In this document: positions 8,620-16,823 of the stretch, in pieces
How positions within the stretch are numbered: the first letter of the stretch is position 1
How the letters are laid out: every line of letters begins with the position of its first letter
DNA from: Phycisphaerales bacterium UBA854
GTDB lineage: Bacteria > Planctomycetota > Phycisphaerae > Phycisphaerales > SM1A02
DNA: 64,000 bases
NCBI GenBank assembly: GCA_002295885.1
Contig: DBGM01000011.1
Coordinates: 171,090-235,089, forward strand
Direction of reading: 5' to 3'
Notes under the pieces: model-generated
Told to the model about the DNA's origin: nothing
The model's input: only the letters and a program-made list of their open reading frames with translations
The model's database searches: none
Made by a program: the position numbers and the translations under genes

Positions 8620-8660
8620 AAGCGGAATCACCGCTTACGGCCCTAAAATGGGCTTTTTTT
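8620..8660 (+). terminator. Possible orphan plus-strand terminator
   Basis: AAGCGG/CCGCTT stem (8620-8636), then GCCC-TAAAAT-GGGC (8640-8653) running into seven Ts (8654-8660). No plus-strand gene lies upstream in this gap, so it either ends an unannotated short transcript or is incidental. The last stem has only four pairs. Confidence 0.3.
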
Positions 8661-8715
8661 GGGACCTTCCCAAGGGTCCGATATGCCGTTCTGCCCTATT
8701 GAAGGCCCACTGCGG

Positions 8716-8949
8716 TCACAGCCGCCGGATCGACCACACCCAAGCCCCGAAATCCATCATGGATTGCCGCCGTTTCCGGGCCGTCGGCCACTCCGAAGCC
8801 GTCCCGCCGAAGGCCGTGTGCTGGCGCCAGGTCCAGTAGGCACCCCGCAGCCGCCCCCTCGCCCGAAGGCAGACGAGACCGAGCCCGAGCAGGCCCGTGG
8901 CAACGTGATGTAGACGTTTCAGCATCGCAGTCACAGCGTACCACTTCAT
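8716..8949 (-). CDS. Small protein with YWTWRQHTAFG motif
   Basis: Function unknown. 77 residues: a hydrophobic stretch near 15-28 (VATGLLGLGLVCL), a basic patch RARGRLRG, the aromatic motif GAYWTWRQHTAFG near 37-48, and the tail SMMDFGAWVWSIRRL. I recall short planctomycete hypothetical proteins with a similar YW-W-R-TAFG block followed by a W-x-x-R tail, which is why I keep it; that is memory, not a search. Start uncertain: Met at 8949 or 8925, neither with a Shine-Dalgarno. It lies alone between the nuoH and porin genes. Confidence 0.5.
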   Translation of the reverse strand: MKWYAVTAMLKRLHHVATGLLGLGLVCLRARGRLRGAYWTWRQHTAFGGTASEWPTARKRRQSMMDFGAWVWSIRRL

Positions 8950-9098
8950 GTCGAACCGCGCGGGTGGCACGCCCACGGTGCGATTTGCACTTGCAGCACG
9001 CACGCGTCACTGCTTAGTATTCATGCAACGCAAACGAAACGGGCGCTGATCGATGCTCCGACTCGATCGGCGTTCGTTCTTTTTTGGTGCAAGGACCT

Positions 9099-10295
9099 TC
9101 AGTCTTCGACTCGAGCCGGGGCTTCCTCGGCGAGCGGGCTGAATCTGGAACCCAGCAGCCCGAGGCGACGGTTCGGGTCGTACCTGGGCAGCGCGGGCAG
9201 AATGATCCAGATGCCCACGAGGAGCACCAGCGATCCGGTCCAGAGCCATGTGGTCCATCCCATGAAGACGAAGAACGACGTCATGAGCAGCAGCACCAGC
9301 CCCAGGGGGATCATGGCTTCCCACGCGAGCTTCATGAGCTGATCGAACCGGAACCGCGGCAGGGTCCACCGGATCATCATGCCGAAGACGATCAGCAGGA
9401 ACACCTTGCCCATCACGATGCCGAACTGCACCAGGATCATCCACCATTGACCGGCCATGGGCAGATCCCAGCCGGTCACCGGATTGATCGACCAGCCGCC
9501 CAGGAAGAGCATCGTGAAGAATGCCGCACCCACGAAGACGTGAATGTACTCCCCGAGGAAGAAAAGTGCCCATTTCATCGAGGAATACTCGGTATGCCAG
9601 CCGCCGACGAGTTCCTGCTCGGCCTCGGAGAGATCAAAGGGGGCCCGGTTCGCCTCGGCCAGCATGCAGATGAAGAACAGAGCTGCCGCCAGCGGCTGCT
9701 GCAGCAGGAACCACTGTCCGTCGAGCTGCTTCTGCACGATTTCCATGGGAAGCAGGGTGCCCGCGGCAAGAATCACGCACAGCAGGGATAGCCCCATCGG
9801 GATCTCATAGCTGATCATCTGAGCGGCGGCCCGGAGTCCACCCAGGAACGAGTACTTGTTGTTCGACGCCCAGCCGCCCAGACCGACTCCGTACACCCCC
9901 AGGGATGCCGTCGCCAGCAGGTACACGATGCCGATGTTGATATCCGCGCCGATGATGGCCACCGTGCGCCCGGACCCCAGTTCAAGCATGCCCGCCCAAG
10001 GGATGATGACGAAGCCGATCATCGCCGGGATGGCGGAGAAGGCGGGAGCAAGAATGAAGAGCACCTTGTCCACGCCCCGGGGCATGAAGTCCTCCTTGAG
10101 AAACAGCTTCAATCCGTCGGCGATCGGCTGCAAGAGGCCCATCGGTCCGACACGGTTGGGACCGATGCGATCCTGGACCCAAGCCGCAATCTTCCGCTCC
10201 AACAGGATCCCGTAGGCCGCGACACCCAGAGCGAGGTGCAGCACGATCAGGATCACGGCCATCGACGTGATGAATTGGGGAAGCCAAGGAGGCAT
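9099..10295 (-). CDS. nuoH: NADH-quinone oxidoreductase subunit H (lone copy)
   Basis: Membrane subunit of complex I next to the quinone site. The 398-residue, multi-helix product has the conserved first-loop motif ERKIAAWVQDRIGPNRVGPMGLLQPIADGLKLFLKED and later acidic-loop segments AEANRAPFDLSEAEQELVGG and EYSSMKWALFFLGEY. It is usually embedded in a nuoA-N operon, but here it follows carB by 44 bases with no other nuo gene in view, so the rest of complex I must be elsewhere. No obvious terminator follows. Identification is firm; its isolated position is the odd point. Confidence 0.95.
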   Translation of the reverse strand: MPPWLPQFITSMAVILIVLHLALGVAAYGILLERKIAAWVQDRIGPNRVGPMGLLQPIADGLKLFLKEDFMPRGVDKVLFILAPAFSAIPAMIGFVIIPWAGMLELGSGRTVAIIGADINIGIVYLLATASLGVYGVGLGGWASNNKYSFLGGLRAAAQMISYEIPMGLSLLCVILAAGTLLPMEIVQKQLDGQWFLLQQPLAAALFFICMLAEANRAPFDLSEAEQELVGGWHTEYSSMKWALFFLGEYIHVFVGAAFFTMLFLGGWSINPVTGWDLPMAGQWWMILVQFGIVMGKVFLLIVFGMMIRWTLPRFRFDQLMKLAWEAMIPLGLVLLLMTSFFVFMGWTTWLWTGSLVLLVGIWIILPALPRYDPNRRLGLLGSRFSPLAEEAPARVED

Positions 10296-10339
10296 GAAGT
10301 CCAGTGTAGCCGGGAACCAGTCGTCGTTGGCCGTTCAGA

Positions 10340-13300
10340 TCAGGACTTGACGGTCTCGAGCCACGGCGTCTCCATGTCCCGGGGCGTCGACGCGGGACGC
10401 GTGATGTCCGGGAAGACGTCCTGCATGGCGGCGACCGACCAGTCGCCGGCCCGCAAGGCGGAGATCGCCTGCACGGCGGCCTTGGCACCGGTCATGGTGG
10501 TGATCATCGGAACACGGCTGCGCACCGCCATCGCCCGAATGCGTCCTTCGTCCGTATCCCCTCCCTTGCGGGTGGGCGTGTTGATGATCAGATCGATCTC
10601 CCCGTTGGCCAGACGATCCAGGATGTTGGGCCTGGCCCCTTCGGAGATCTTGCGGATCGGGCTGGTTGCGATGCTGTGGCTGGCCAGCAGATCGTGGGTG
10701 CCCTGAGTGGTGTGGACGGTGAACCCCATGGAGACCAACTGCCGGGCGGTCTCGATGAGGCCCGGCTTGTCGGAATCACGCACCGAGATGAAGACGTCGC
10801 CCTCGGTGGGCAGGGCCTGGCCGACCGCCATCTTCGCCTTCGCCAGCGCGATGGAAAGCGAACGATCCGCCCCCATGACCTCGCCGGTGGAACGCATTTC
10901 CGGACCGAGGACCACATCCACGCCCGGGAACTTCTCGAACGGGAAGATCGGCTCCTTCACCGCGAAGAACTCCGCATCGGGCCGATCGACGATCTCCTGC
11001 TCTGCGAGCGACTGCCCCATCATGACCTTCGCGGCGATGCGGGCGAAGGGGATCCCCCGCGACTTGGCGACGTAGGGAACCGTCCGGGACGCCCGAGGGT
11101 TGACCTCGATCATATAGATAGTGTCGTCCTTCACCGCCATCTGGACGTTCATGAGTCCTCGGACACACAAGCGTTCCGCCAGCCGGCGGGCGTTCTCCTC
11201 GATCTGCCGCACCACGCTCTTGGACAGCGTGTTGGTGGGGATGGTGCAGGAGGAGTCTCCGGAATGGACCCCGGCCTCCTCGATGTGCTCCATGATGCCG
11301 CAGATGATCGCCTGAGGAGGATCGCCGGACACCTCGAGCTGATCCGAGACGGTGGCGGCATGGGGCGGATAGTCCGCCACCACATCGACATCGACCTCGA
11401 TCGCCTCGGACAGGAAGCGGTCGATCAGCACCGGTGCGTTGGCGAGTTCCGAGACGTCCACGGCGGTACGCATGTACCTCGCCAGGGCCTCCTCGTCGAA
11501 GCAGATCTCCATACCGCGTCCACCGAGGACGTAGGACGGGCGGACAAGCACCGGGTAACCGATCTCGCCGGCGATGTCCCTGGCCTCCTCCATGGAATAG
11601 GCGATGCCGGATTCGGGCTGCTGGAGGCCGAGTTCATCGAGGATCGCCTTGAAGCGGTCCCGGTCCTCTGCCGCATCGATCGAATCGAGCCCGGTCCCGA
11701 TGATCGGAACTCCCGCCTTGGCGAGGCCGTGGGCGAGGTTGAGCGGAGTCTGGCCGCCGAACTGGACGATGCAGCCCAGCACGCCGCCGCTGCGGGCCTC
11801 GATCTCGACCCCTCCGCCGTTGAGCCGCTCGAGAATATTGAGGGTGTCCTCGAGCGTGAGTGGTTCGAAGAACAGAAGATCGGAGGTGTCGTAGTCGGTA
11901 CTCACCGTCTCCGGATTCGAGTTGATCATCACCGATTCGAAACCGACCTCACTGCAGGCGAATGAGGCCTGGCAGCAGCAGTAGTCGAACTCGATGCCCT
12001 GCCCGATGCGGTTTGGACCGCCACCGAGGATCACGATCTTTCGCTGGTCGCTGACGCGGATCTCGTCGTCCACCACGGACTGGCCATCGATGAGGAACGG
12101 CCGCTCGTAGGTTGAGTAGTAGTACGGCGTGACAGCCTCGAACTCGGCGGCGCAGGTGTCGACCAACTTGTAGACCGGTTCGATGCCCAGCGACTTCCGA
12201 TGGGAACGCACTTCGAGAATGGTCTCCGTGCGGATCCGCCCCTTGTACAGACGGGCCAGCTGCGGATCCGAATACCCGAGCTGCTTGGCAGTGCGGAGGG
12301 TCTCCGCCGGCAGGGACTCCAGCGAGTCGTGGGCCAGCAGTTCGTCCTCGAACTCCACCAACTGTGCGAACTGGTCGATGAACCAGGGATCGATGCCGGT
12401 GAGATCGTGGATGCGTTCCGGAGTCCACCCCGCCTTGAGGGCGTAGCGGACGTAGTAGAGCCGACCCTGACAGGGAACACTGAGCTTGCGGGAGATGGTC
12501 TCCTCGTCGATGGGCCAGTGCTCGCCCTCTCCCTGCTCCCGCCCCAGCAGCCACCGGTCGTTCTCATCCAGTCCGTAGCCGAACCGCTTGACCTCCATGG
12601 ACCGGATGGCCTTCTGGAAGCTCTCCTTGAAGGTGCGGCCGATGCTCATCGCCTCGCCCACGGATTTCATCTGGGTGGTCAGTGTCTCGTCCGCTTCGGG
12701 GAACTTCTCAAAGGTCCACCGGGGCATCTTGGTGACCACGTAGTCGATCGAGGGTTCGAAGCAGGCCGAGGTCGTCCCCGTGATGTCGTTGCGCAGCTCG
12801 TCGAGGGTGTAGCCCACCGCCAGTTTGGCCGCGATGCGGGCGATCGGAAACCCCGTCGCCTTGGACGCGAGAGCCGACGACCGCGACACGCGGGGATTCA
12901 TCTCGATGACGATCATCTCCCCCGTGCGGGGGTTGATCGCGAACTGGACGTTGGAACCGCCGGTGTCGACACCGACGGCCCGCAGGATGTCCAGCGCAGC
13001 ATCGCGCATCTCCTGGTATTCGCGGTCCGTGAGCGTCAGGATCGGGGCCACGGTGATCGAATCGCCGGTGTGGACGCCCATGGGATCGATGTTCTCGATC
13101 CCGCACACGACCACGCAGTTGTCGTTGCGATCCCGCACCACCTCGAGTTCGAACTCCTTCCAGCCGAGCGCGGACTCGTCGATCTGCACCTGATCGATGC
13201 GGGATGCGGCCAGTCCGCGACGCAGGAGATCCTCGAACTCCTCGCGGTTGTAGGCGACCCCGCCGCCGCTGCCGCCGAGGGTGAACGCCGGACGCAGGAT

Positions 13301-13813
13301 CGCGGGCAGACCGATCTTCTCGAGGAACTCGAATCCTTCCTCGACGGTGTTGACGGTGCGGGCCCGGGGCATGCGAAGCCCGAGTTCCTCGACGATCTCG
13401 CGGAAGACGTGCCGATCCTCGGCCCGGTGGATGACCTCCCGCGAAGCGCCGATCATCTGCACGTCCAGTTCCTCGAGCGTCCCGAGCTCCTCGAGTTCGC
13501 ACGCGCAGTTGAGTGCCGTCTGGCCTCCGATCGTCGGAAGCAGCGCATCGATCGGCGTACCCCGGTCGCGTTCCTTCTCGATGACCCGCCGTACCGCTTC
13601 GGGCGTGATGGGTTCGATGTAGGTGCGATCGGAGAACGCAGGGTCGGTCATGATGGTCGCGGGATTGGAGTTGACCAGCACCACCCGGTAGCCCTCCTCC
13701 TGGAGGGCCTTGCACGCCTGGGTGCCCGAGTAGTCGAATTCACAGCCCTGCCCGATGACAATTGGACCCGAGCCAAGAACAAGAATGGTGTTGATGTCGT
13801 CGCGGCGGGGCAT
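10340..13813 (-). CDS. carB: Carbamoyl-phosphate synthase large subunit
   Basis: Makes carbamoyl phosphate from bicarbonate, ammonia (from CarA) and two ATP, for pyrimidine and arginine synthesis. 1157 residues, somewhat longer than the usual 1070-1100. It begins MPRRDDINTILVLGSGPIVIGQGCEFDYSG and shows the two internally duplicated ATP-grasp halves; the second starts IVILGGGPNRIGQGIEFDYCC near residue 600. A C-terminal MGS-like allosteric domain follows (FISVRDSDKPGLIETARQLVSMGF...INTPTRKG). Start at 13813 chosen from homology; only a distant GAGGG lies upstream. carA is not in the window. The large plus-strand open frame opposite it is a shadow. Confidence 0.96.
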   Translation of the reverse strand: MPRRDDINTILVLGSGPIVIGQGCEFDYSGTQACKALQEEGYRVVLVNSNPATIMTDPAFSDRTYIEPITPEAVRRVIEKERDRGTPIDALLPTIGGQTALNCACELEELGTLEELDVQMIGASREVIHRAEDRHVFREIVEELGLRMPRARTVNTVEEGFEFLEKIGLPAILRPAFTLGGSGGGVAYNREEFEDLLRRGLAASRIDQVQIDESALGWKEFELEVVRDRNDNCVVVCGIENIDPMGVHTGDSITVAPILTLTDREYQEMRDAALDILRAVGVDTGGSNVQFAINPRTGEMIVIEMNPRVSRSSALASKATGFPIARIAAKLAVGYTLDELRNDITGTTSACFEPSIDYVVTKMPRWTFEKFPEADETLTTQMKSVGEAMSIGRTFKESFQKAIRSMEVKRFGYGLDENDRWLLGREQGEGEHWPIDEETISRKLSVPCQGRLYYVRYALKAGWTPERIHDLTGIDPWFIDQFAQLVEFEDELLAHDSLESLPAETLRTAKQLGYSDPQLARLYKGRIRTETILEVRSHRKSLGIEPVYKLVDTCAAEFEAVTPYYYSTYERPFLIDGQSVVDDEIRVSDQRKIVILGGGPNRIGQGIEFDYCCCQASFACSEVGFESVMINSNPETVSTDYDTSDLLFFEPLTLEDTLNILERLNGGGVEIEARSGGVLGCIVQFGGQTPLNLAHGLAKAGVPIIGTGLDSIDAAEDRDRFKAILDELGLQQPESGIAYSMEEARDIAGEIGYPVLVRPSYVLGGRGMEICFDEEALARYMRTAVDVSELANAPVLIDRFLSEAIEVDVDVVADYPPHAATVSDQLEVSGDPPQAIICGIMEHIEEAGVHSGDSSCTIPTNTLSKSVVRQIEENARRLAERLCVRGLMNVQMAVKDDTIYMIEVNPRASRTVPYVAKSRGIPFARIAAKVMMGQSLAEQEIVDRPDAEFFAVKEPIFPFEKFPGVDVVLGPEMRSTGEVMGADRSLSIALAKAKMAVGQALPTEGDVFISVRDSDKPGLIETARQLVSMGFTVHTTQGTHDLLASHSIATSPIRKISEGARPNILDRLANGEIDLIINTPTRKGGDTDEGRIRAMAVRSRVPMITTMTGAKAAVQAISALRAGDWSVAAMQDVFPDITRPASTPRDMETPWLETVKS

Positions 13814-13932
13814 AGACCGTTTCAACCCTCGATTCCGTGCATGGTATCCCGGCCGACCCCAATGTTGCAAGATGCAGGATGTGTCCACATTGGACACTTG
13901 ACAGAGATCTTCCCAACCGTGACGCTCGGGAG

Positions 13933-14688
13933 ATGGGACCACTCGGATGGATCGCCGTGTCGCTGGCCGCATGGGCGGTGCTGATCATCCTGATCAGACG
14001 GCTGGTCATTCCGGCTCTTCGGCGGGGGCCCGCCGGCGACCCCGCACTGGGACTGGCCTGGTACTTCCTGAAGATCTTCAATCGGGTCGTCCATCGGCTC
14101 AAGGTCACGGGGCTGGAGCACCTGCCCTCCCGTCACCCGCCCCGACCCCTGGTCGTGGTGTGCAATCACACCGGTTCCGTCGACCCCCTGCTGATCTCCA
14201 GCGTCTGCCCCTTCATGATTCGATGGATGATGGGCGACGACATGATGTGGGACCGGATGGCCCCGCTGTGGGCCAGACTGCAGCTGATTCCCGTGGATCG
14301 CACCGGTGACCGGCCCGTGGCCATCCGCGAAGCCCTCCGGACCCTGCGGAAGAAGGGTGCGGTCGGCATCTTTCCCGAAGGAAGGATCACCCTGCCGCGG
14401 GGTGAGATCCGGCCCTTCTTCGACGGGGTGGGCGCCCTGATCTCCCGGGCCAGGGCGGACACGCTGCTGGTCTGGATCGAGGGCACCCCGGAAACCGACC
14501 GGGTCATTCCATCCCTCTTCACTCCAAGCCGTTCGACCGTGCATTTCGTCGAACACCTCCCGTGGGACGGCGAACGCGACCCGGAGGTCATCACCAGGCG
14601 GCTTCGGGATCGACTGCTTGCCGTCAGCGGCTGGAAGGCCAACGACCAGTCCCTCCCCCTGGTCCTGCCGGAACGCCTCCCGTTCTGA
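13933..14688 (+). CDS. PlsC-like 1-acyl-glycerol-3-phosphate acyltransferase
   Basis: Likely a membrane acyltransferase that adds the second acyl chain in phospholipid synthesis. About 251 residues from Met 13933: an N-terminal membrane segment (LGWIAVSLAAWAVLIILI), then NHTGSVDP (HX4D catalytic motif), PVDRTGDRP and FPEGRIT (FPEG glycerol-phosphate-binding motif). An in-frame upstream Met at 13837 would lie in the divergent gap with carB; the membrane segment starting right after 13933 favours the shorter form, though the spacing of GGGAG to the ATG is poor. A second member of this family is at 62802. Confidence 0.85.
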   Translation: MGPLGWIAVSLAAWAVLIILIRRLVIPALRRGPAGDPALGLAWYFLKIFNRVVHRLKVTGLEHLPSRHPPRPLVVVCNHTGSVDPLLISSVCPFMIRWMMGDDMMWDRMAPLWARLQLIPVDRTGDRPVAIREALRTLRKKGAVGIFPEGRITLPRGEIRPFFDGVGALISRARADTLLVWIEGTPETDRVIPSLFTPSRSTVHFVEHLPWDGERDPEVITRRLRDRLLAVSGWKANDQSLPLVLPERLPF

Positions 14689-14690
14689 GG

Positions 14691-14696
14691 TAGACT
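14691..14696 (+). promoter_or_regulatory. -10-like TAGACT six bases before ruvA start
   Basis: TAGACT fits TANNNT and ends exactly six bases before ATG 14703. This predicts transcription starting at the start codon of ruvA, heading the ruvA-manC-ruvX-ABC-F run. No -35 was recognised. Confidence 0.45.
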
Positions 14697-14702
14697 GAGA
14701 GC

Positions 14703-15341
14703 ATGATCAGCCGCCTGTCCGGGATCCTCGATTGCATCACCGAAGACGGTCGGGCCATGCTCCAGAGCGGGCCCATCACCTACGAAGTCCTGGTGCCCGC
14801 CGCGGACATCGAAGCCCTGCGGAATCGAACCGGCCAGGAAGTCGTCTTCCACACGCTCCACTACCTCGAGGGCCAGAGCCAGGGATCGAGCATGCTGCCC
14901 CGGCTGATCGGTTTCTCGAGCGATCTCGACCGCTCCTTCTTCACGCTGTTCACCACCGTGAAGAACATCGGCTACCGGAAGGCCCTGCGGGCCCTTCAGC
15001 GTCCCTGCCGGGAAATCGCCTCCGCCATCGCGGCCAAGGACACCACCACCCTCACCAGCCTTCCCGAAATCGGGAAACGATCCGCCGAAACGATCGTCGC
15101 CGAACTGCACGGCAAGGTGGATCCCTTCCTCGAAGGACTCGTCGAGCCCTCCTCGCCGATCCGCGCCGGCGAGAACATGCCACCGCTGGTCGCCGATGCC
15201 ATCGCCCTGCTGACGACCCTCGGCGAAAGTCGGACCGACGCCCGGAGGAGGGCGGAGTTGGCGTTCGCAGCCCATCCGGACGTCGAAGGCCCCGAGCAAC
15301 TTCTCCAGATCATCTACACCATGAAGGAACCGGTCTCGTGA
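14703..15341 (+). CDS. ruvA: Holliday junction branch-migration protein RuvA
   Basis: Tetrameric DNA-binding subunit that loads the RuvB motor onto Holliday junctions. 212 residues with the N-terminal OB fold (MISRLSGILDCITEDGRAMLQSGPITYEVLVP), helix-hairpin-helix motifs in the middle (FTTVKNIGYRKALRAL and TSLPEIGKRSAETIVAEL) and a C-terminal three-helix domain that contacts RuvB. The usual GVGPK-type hairpin reads NIGYRK here. It overlaps the next gene by 4 bases (GTGA). ruvB and ruvC are not in the window. Confidence 0.92.
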   Translation: MISRLSGILDCITEDGRAMLQSGPITYEVLVPAADIEALRNRTGQEVVFHTLHYLEGQSQGSSMLPRLIGFSSDLDRSFFTLFTTVKNIGYRKALRALQRPCREIASAIAAKDTTTLTSLPEIGKRSAETIVAELHGKVDPFLEGLVEPSSPIRAGENMPPLVADAIALLTTLGESRTDARRRAELAFAAHPDVEGPEQLLQIIYTMKEPVS

Positions 15342-16420
15342 GTCGATACGCCATGATCATGGCCGGTGGTGCGGGCACCCGACTGTGGCCCATGAGCCGC
15401 CCCGCCCAGCCCAAGCAACTGATTCCATTCATCGACGGGCGGTCCCTGCTGCAGATCGCAGCCGATCGACTCGAAGGGGTGGTTCCGTCCGACCGACGCC
15501 TGATCTGCACCGGCCGCGATCACCTCGAGGTCATCCGGCAGCGGCTTCCCGAGTTCACGGAGGATCGTCTCCTGGGCGAACCGACCGGACGCGACACGCT
15601 GAACGCCATCGGCCTGACCGCAACCGTCCTGGCCCTCCGGGATCCGGAAGCGGTCTTCGCCGTCCTCACTGCGGACCACCTGATCACCCCCCAGGACGAG
15701 TTCGCCCGGTGCATGCAGTTGGGTTTCGATCTGGTCGAGGCGGATTCGAAACGCATGGTCACCTTCGGCATCACACCGACCCACCCCGCCACCGGATACG
15801 GCTACGTCCAACTGGGGGAGCCCGTCGAGGGCTTCGACGCCGCCCATCAGACGGCCCGATTCGTCGAGAAACCGGATGAGGCCACGGCACGCGGCTACCT
15901 CGAGTCCGGCGATTTCGCATGGAACAGCGGCATGTTCATCTTCTCCGCCGCGGGGTTCCTCGAGGCCACTGCGGCGTTCGCCCCGGAAGCCGCCGCCGGG
16001 CTGCAGACCATCGGCGATGCCTGGTCGGGTCAGGATCGGGAAGCGGTCCTCGATGCGGTCTACCCCGCACTCCCCCGGATCAGCGTCGACTACGGCATCA
16101 TGGAACCGGCCTCGGCCAGCGGGGACTTCCAGGTCTGCACGGTGCCGATGGCGGTCCAGTGGATCGATGTCGGCAGCTGGCCCAGCTACGGCGAGACGCT
16201 CGAGTCGGATGACGCGGGCAATCGCAGCAACGGGCCGGTCGAGCACCTGGATTCCCGCAATGTCCTGGCGGTTTCGGAGGATCCGAACCATCTGATCACC
16301 ACCATTGGCTGCGAGGATCTCGTCGTGGTGCATACGCCGGACGCCACCCTCGTGTTCCCCCGCGATCGTGACCAGGATGTGAAGGCGATGGCGCAGCGGG
16401 TCGCCGAGCGCGACGACTGA
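15338..16420 (+). CDS. manC: Mannose-1-phosphate guanylyltransferase
   Basis: Makes GDP-mannose from mannose-1-phosphate and GTP for polysaccharide or glycoconjugate synthesis. 360 residues with the nucleotidyltransferase signature IMAGGAGTRLWPMSRPAQPKQ at the N-terminus, LTADHLI (metal and nucleotide site), FVEKPDEATARGYL and GDFAWNSGMFIF. It lacks the extra C-terminal isomerase domain of bifunctional AlgA/ManC proteins. A GTG start at 15338 overlaps the ruvA stop as GTGA, indicating coupling; an ATG at 15353 is possible. One base separates its stop from the next GTG start. Confidence 0.9.
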   Translation: MSRYAMIMAGGAGTRLWPMSRPAQPKQLIPFIDGRSLLQIAADRLEGVVPSDRRLICTGRDHLEVIRQRLPEFTEDRLLGEPTGRDTLNAIGLTATVLALRDPEAVFAVLTADHLITPQDEFARCMQLGFDLVEADSKRMVTFGITPTHPATGYGYVQLGEPVEGFDAAHQTARFVEKPDEATARGYLESGDFAWNSGMFIFSAAGFLEATAAFAPEAAAGLQTIGDAWSGQDREAVLDAVYPALPRISVDYGIMEPASASGDFQVCTVPMAVQWIDVGSWPSYGETLESDDAGNRSNGPVEHLDSRNVLAVSEDPNHLITTIGCEDLVVVHTPDATLVFPRDRDQDVKAMAQRVAERDD

Positions 16421-16421
16421 C

Positions 16422-16823
16422 GTGCGGTTCCTCGGACTCGATCTCGGCTCGAAGCGCACCGGTGTGGCCGTCGGCGACGACGAGACCGGCACCGCGCTGC
16501 CGGTGTCGGTCGTCGACACGCCCGACGAAACGAAGCTGATGCACGCCGTCACGACCCTGCTCCTGGAGCACGGCCCCGACGCCATCGTCATCGGACTGCC
16601 CCTCAACATGGACGGCACCGAAGGCAAGCCGGCCGAGGACGCCCGTGCGTTGGCGGAGCGGCTCTCGGCCCACGCATCGATCCCCGTGCATGTCCAGGAC
16701 GAGCGCCTGACCTCCGACGACGCACGACGGCGGCTTGCCGAAACCGGGTCGACCCGCGGACGGCGCGACGACGCGATCGCCGCGGCGATCATCCTGGAGG
16801 AGTTCCTCGGCGGTCGATCATGA
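16422..16823 (+). CDS. ruvX: RuvX/YqgF family nuclease-fold protein
   Basis: RNase H-fold protein of the YqgF family, implicated in 16S rRNA 5'-end maturation and, in some bacteria, Holliday junction resolution. 133 residues: LGLDLGSKRTGVAVGD at the N-terminus (first catalytic Asp), IVIGLPLNMDGTEG in the middle, VHVQDERLTSDDA (catalytic Glu) and RRDDAIAAAIILEEFL (C-terminal Asp). All expected acidic residues are present. GTG start at 16422 lies one base after the manC stop; the 3' end overlaps the next start as ATGA. Confidence 0.92.
   Translation: MRFLGLDLGSKRTGVAVGDDETGTALPVSVVDTPDETKLMHAVTTLLLEHGPDAIVIGLPLNMDGTEGKPAEDARALAERLSAHASIPVHVQDERLTSDDARRRLAETGSTRGRRDDAIAAAIILEEFLGGRS

Noticed and set aside
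8540..8839. Plus-strand 99-codon frame between porin and nuoH
   Set aside because: No Shine-Dalgarno, no motif, crosses a T7 run and overlaps the more credible small minus-strand gene.
12200..13984. 594-codon plus-strand open frame opposite carB
   Set aside because: Antisense shadow of a clear carB; no family motif, His/Asp/Arg-rich composition typical of reverse-strand reading in GC-rich genes.
14166..15299. 377-codon minus-strand open frame across the acyltransferase and ruvA
   Set aside because: Crosses two real genes with clear motifs on the other strand.
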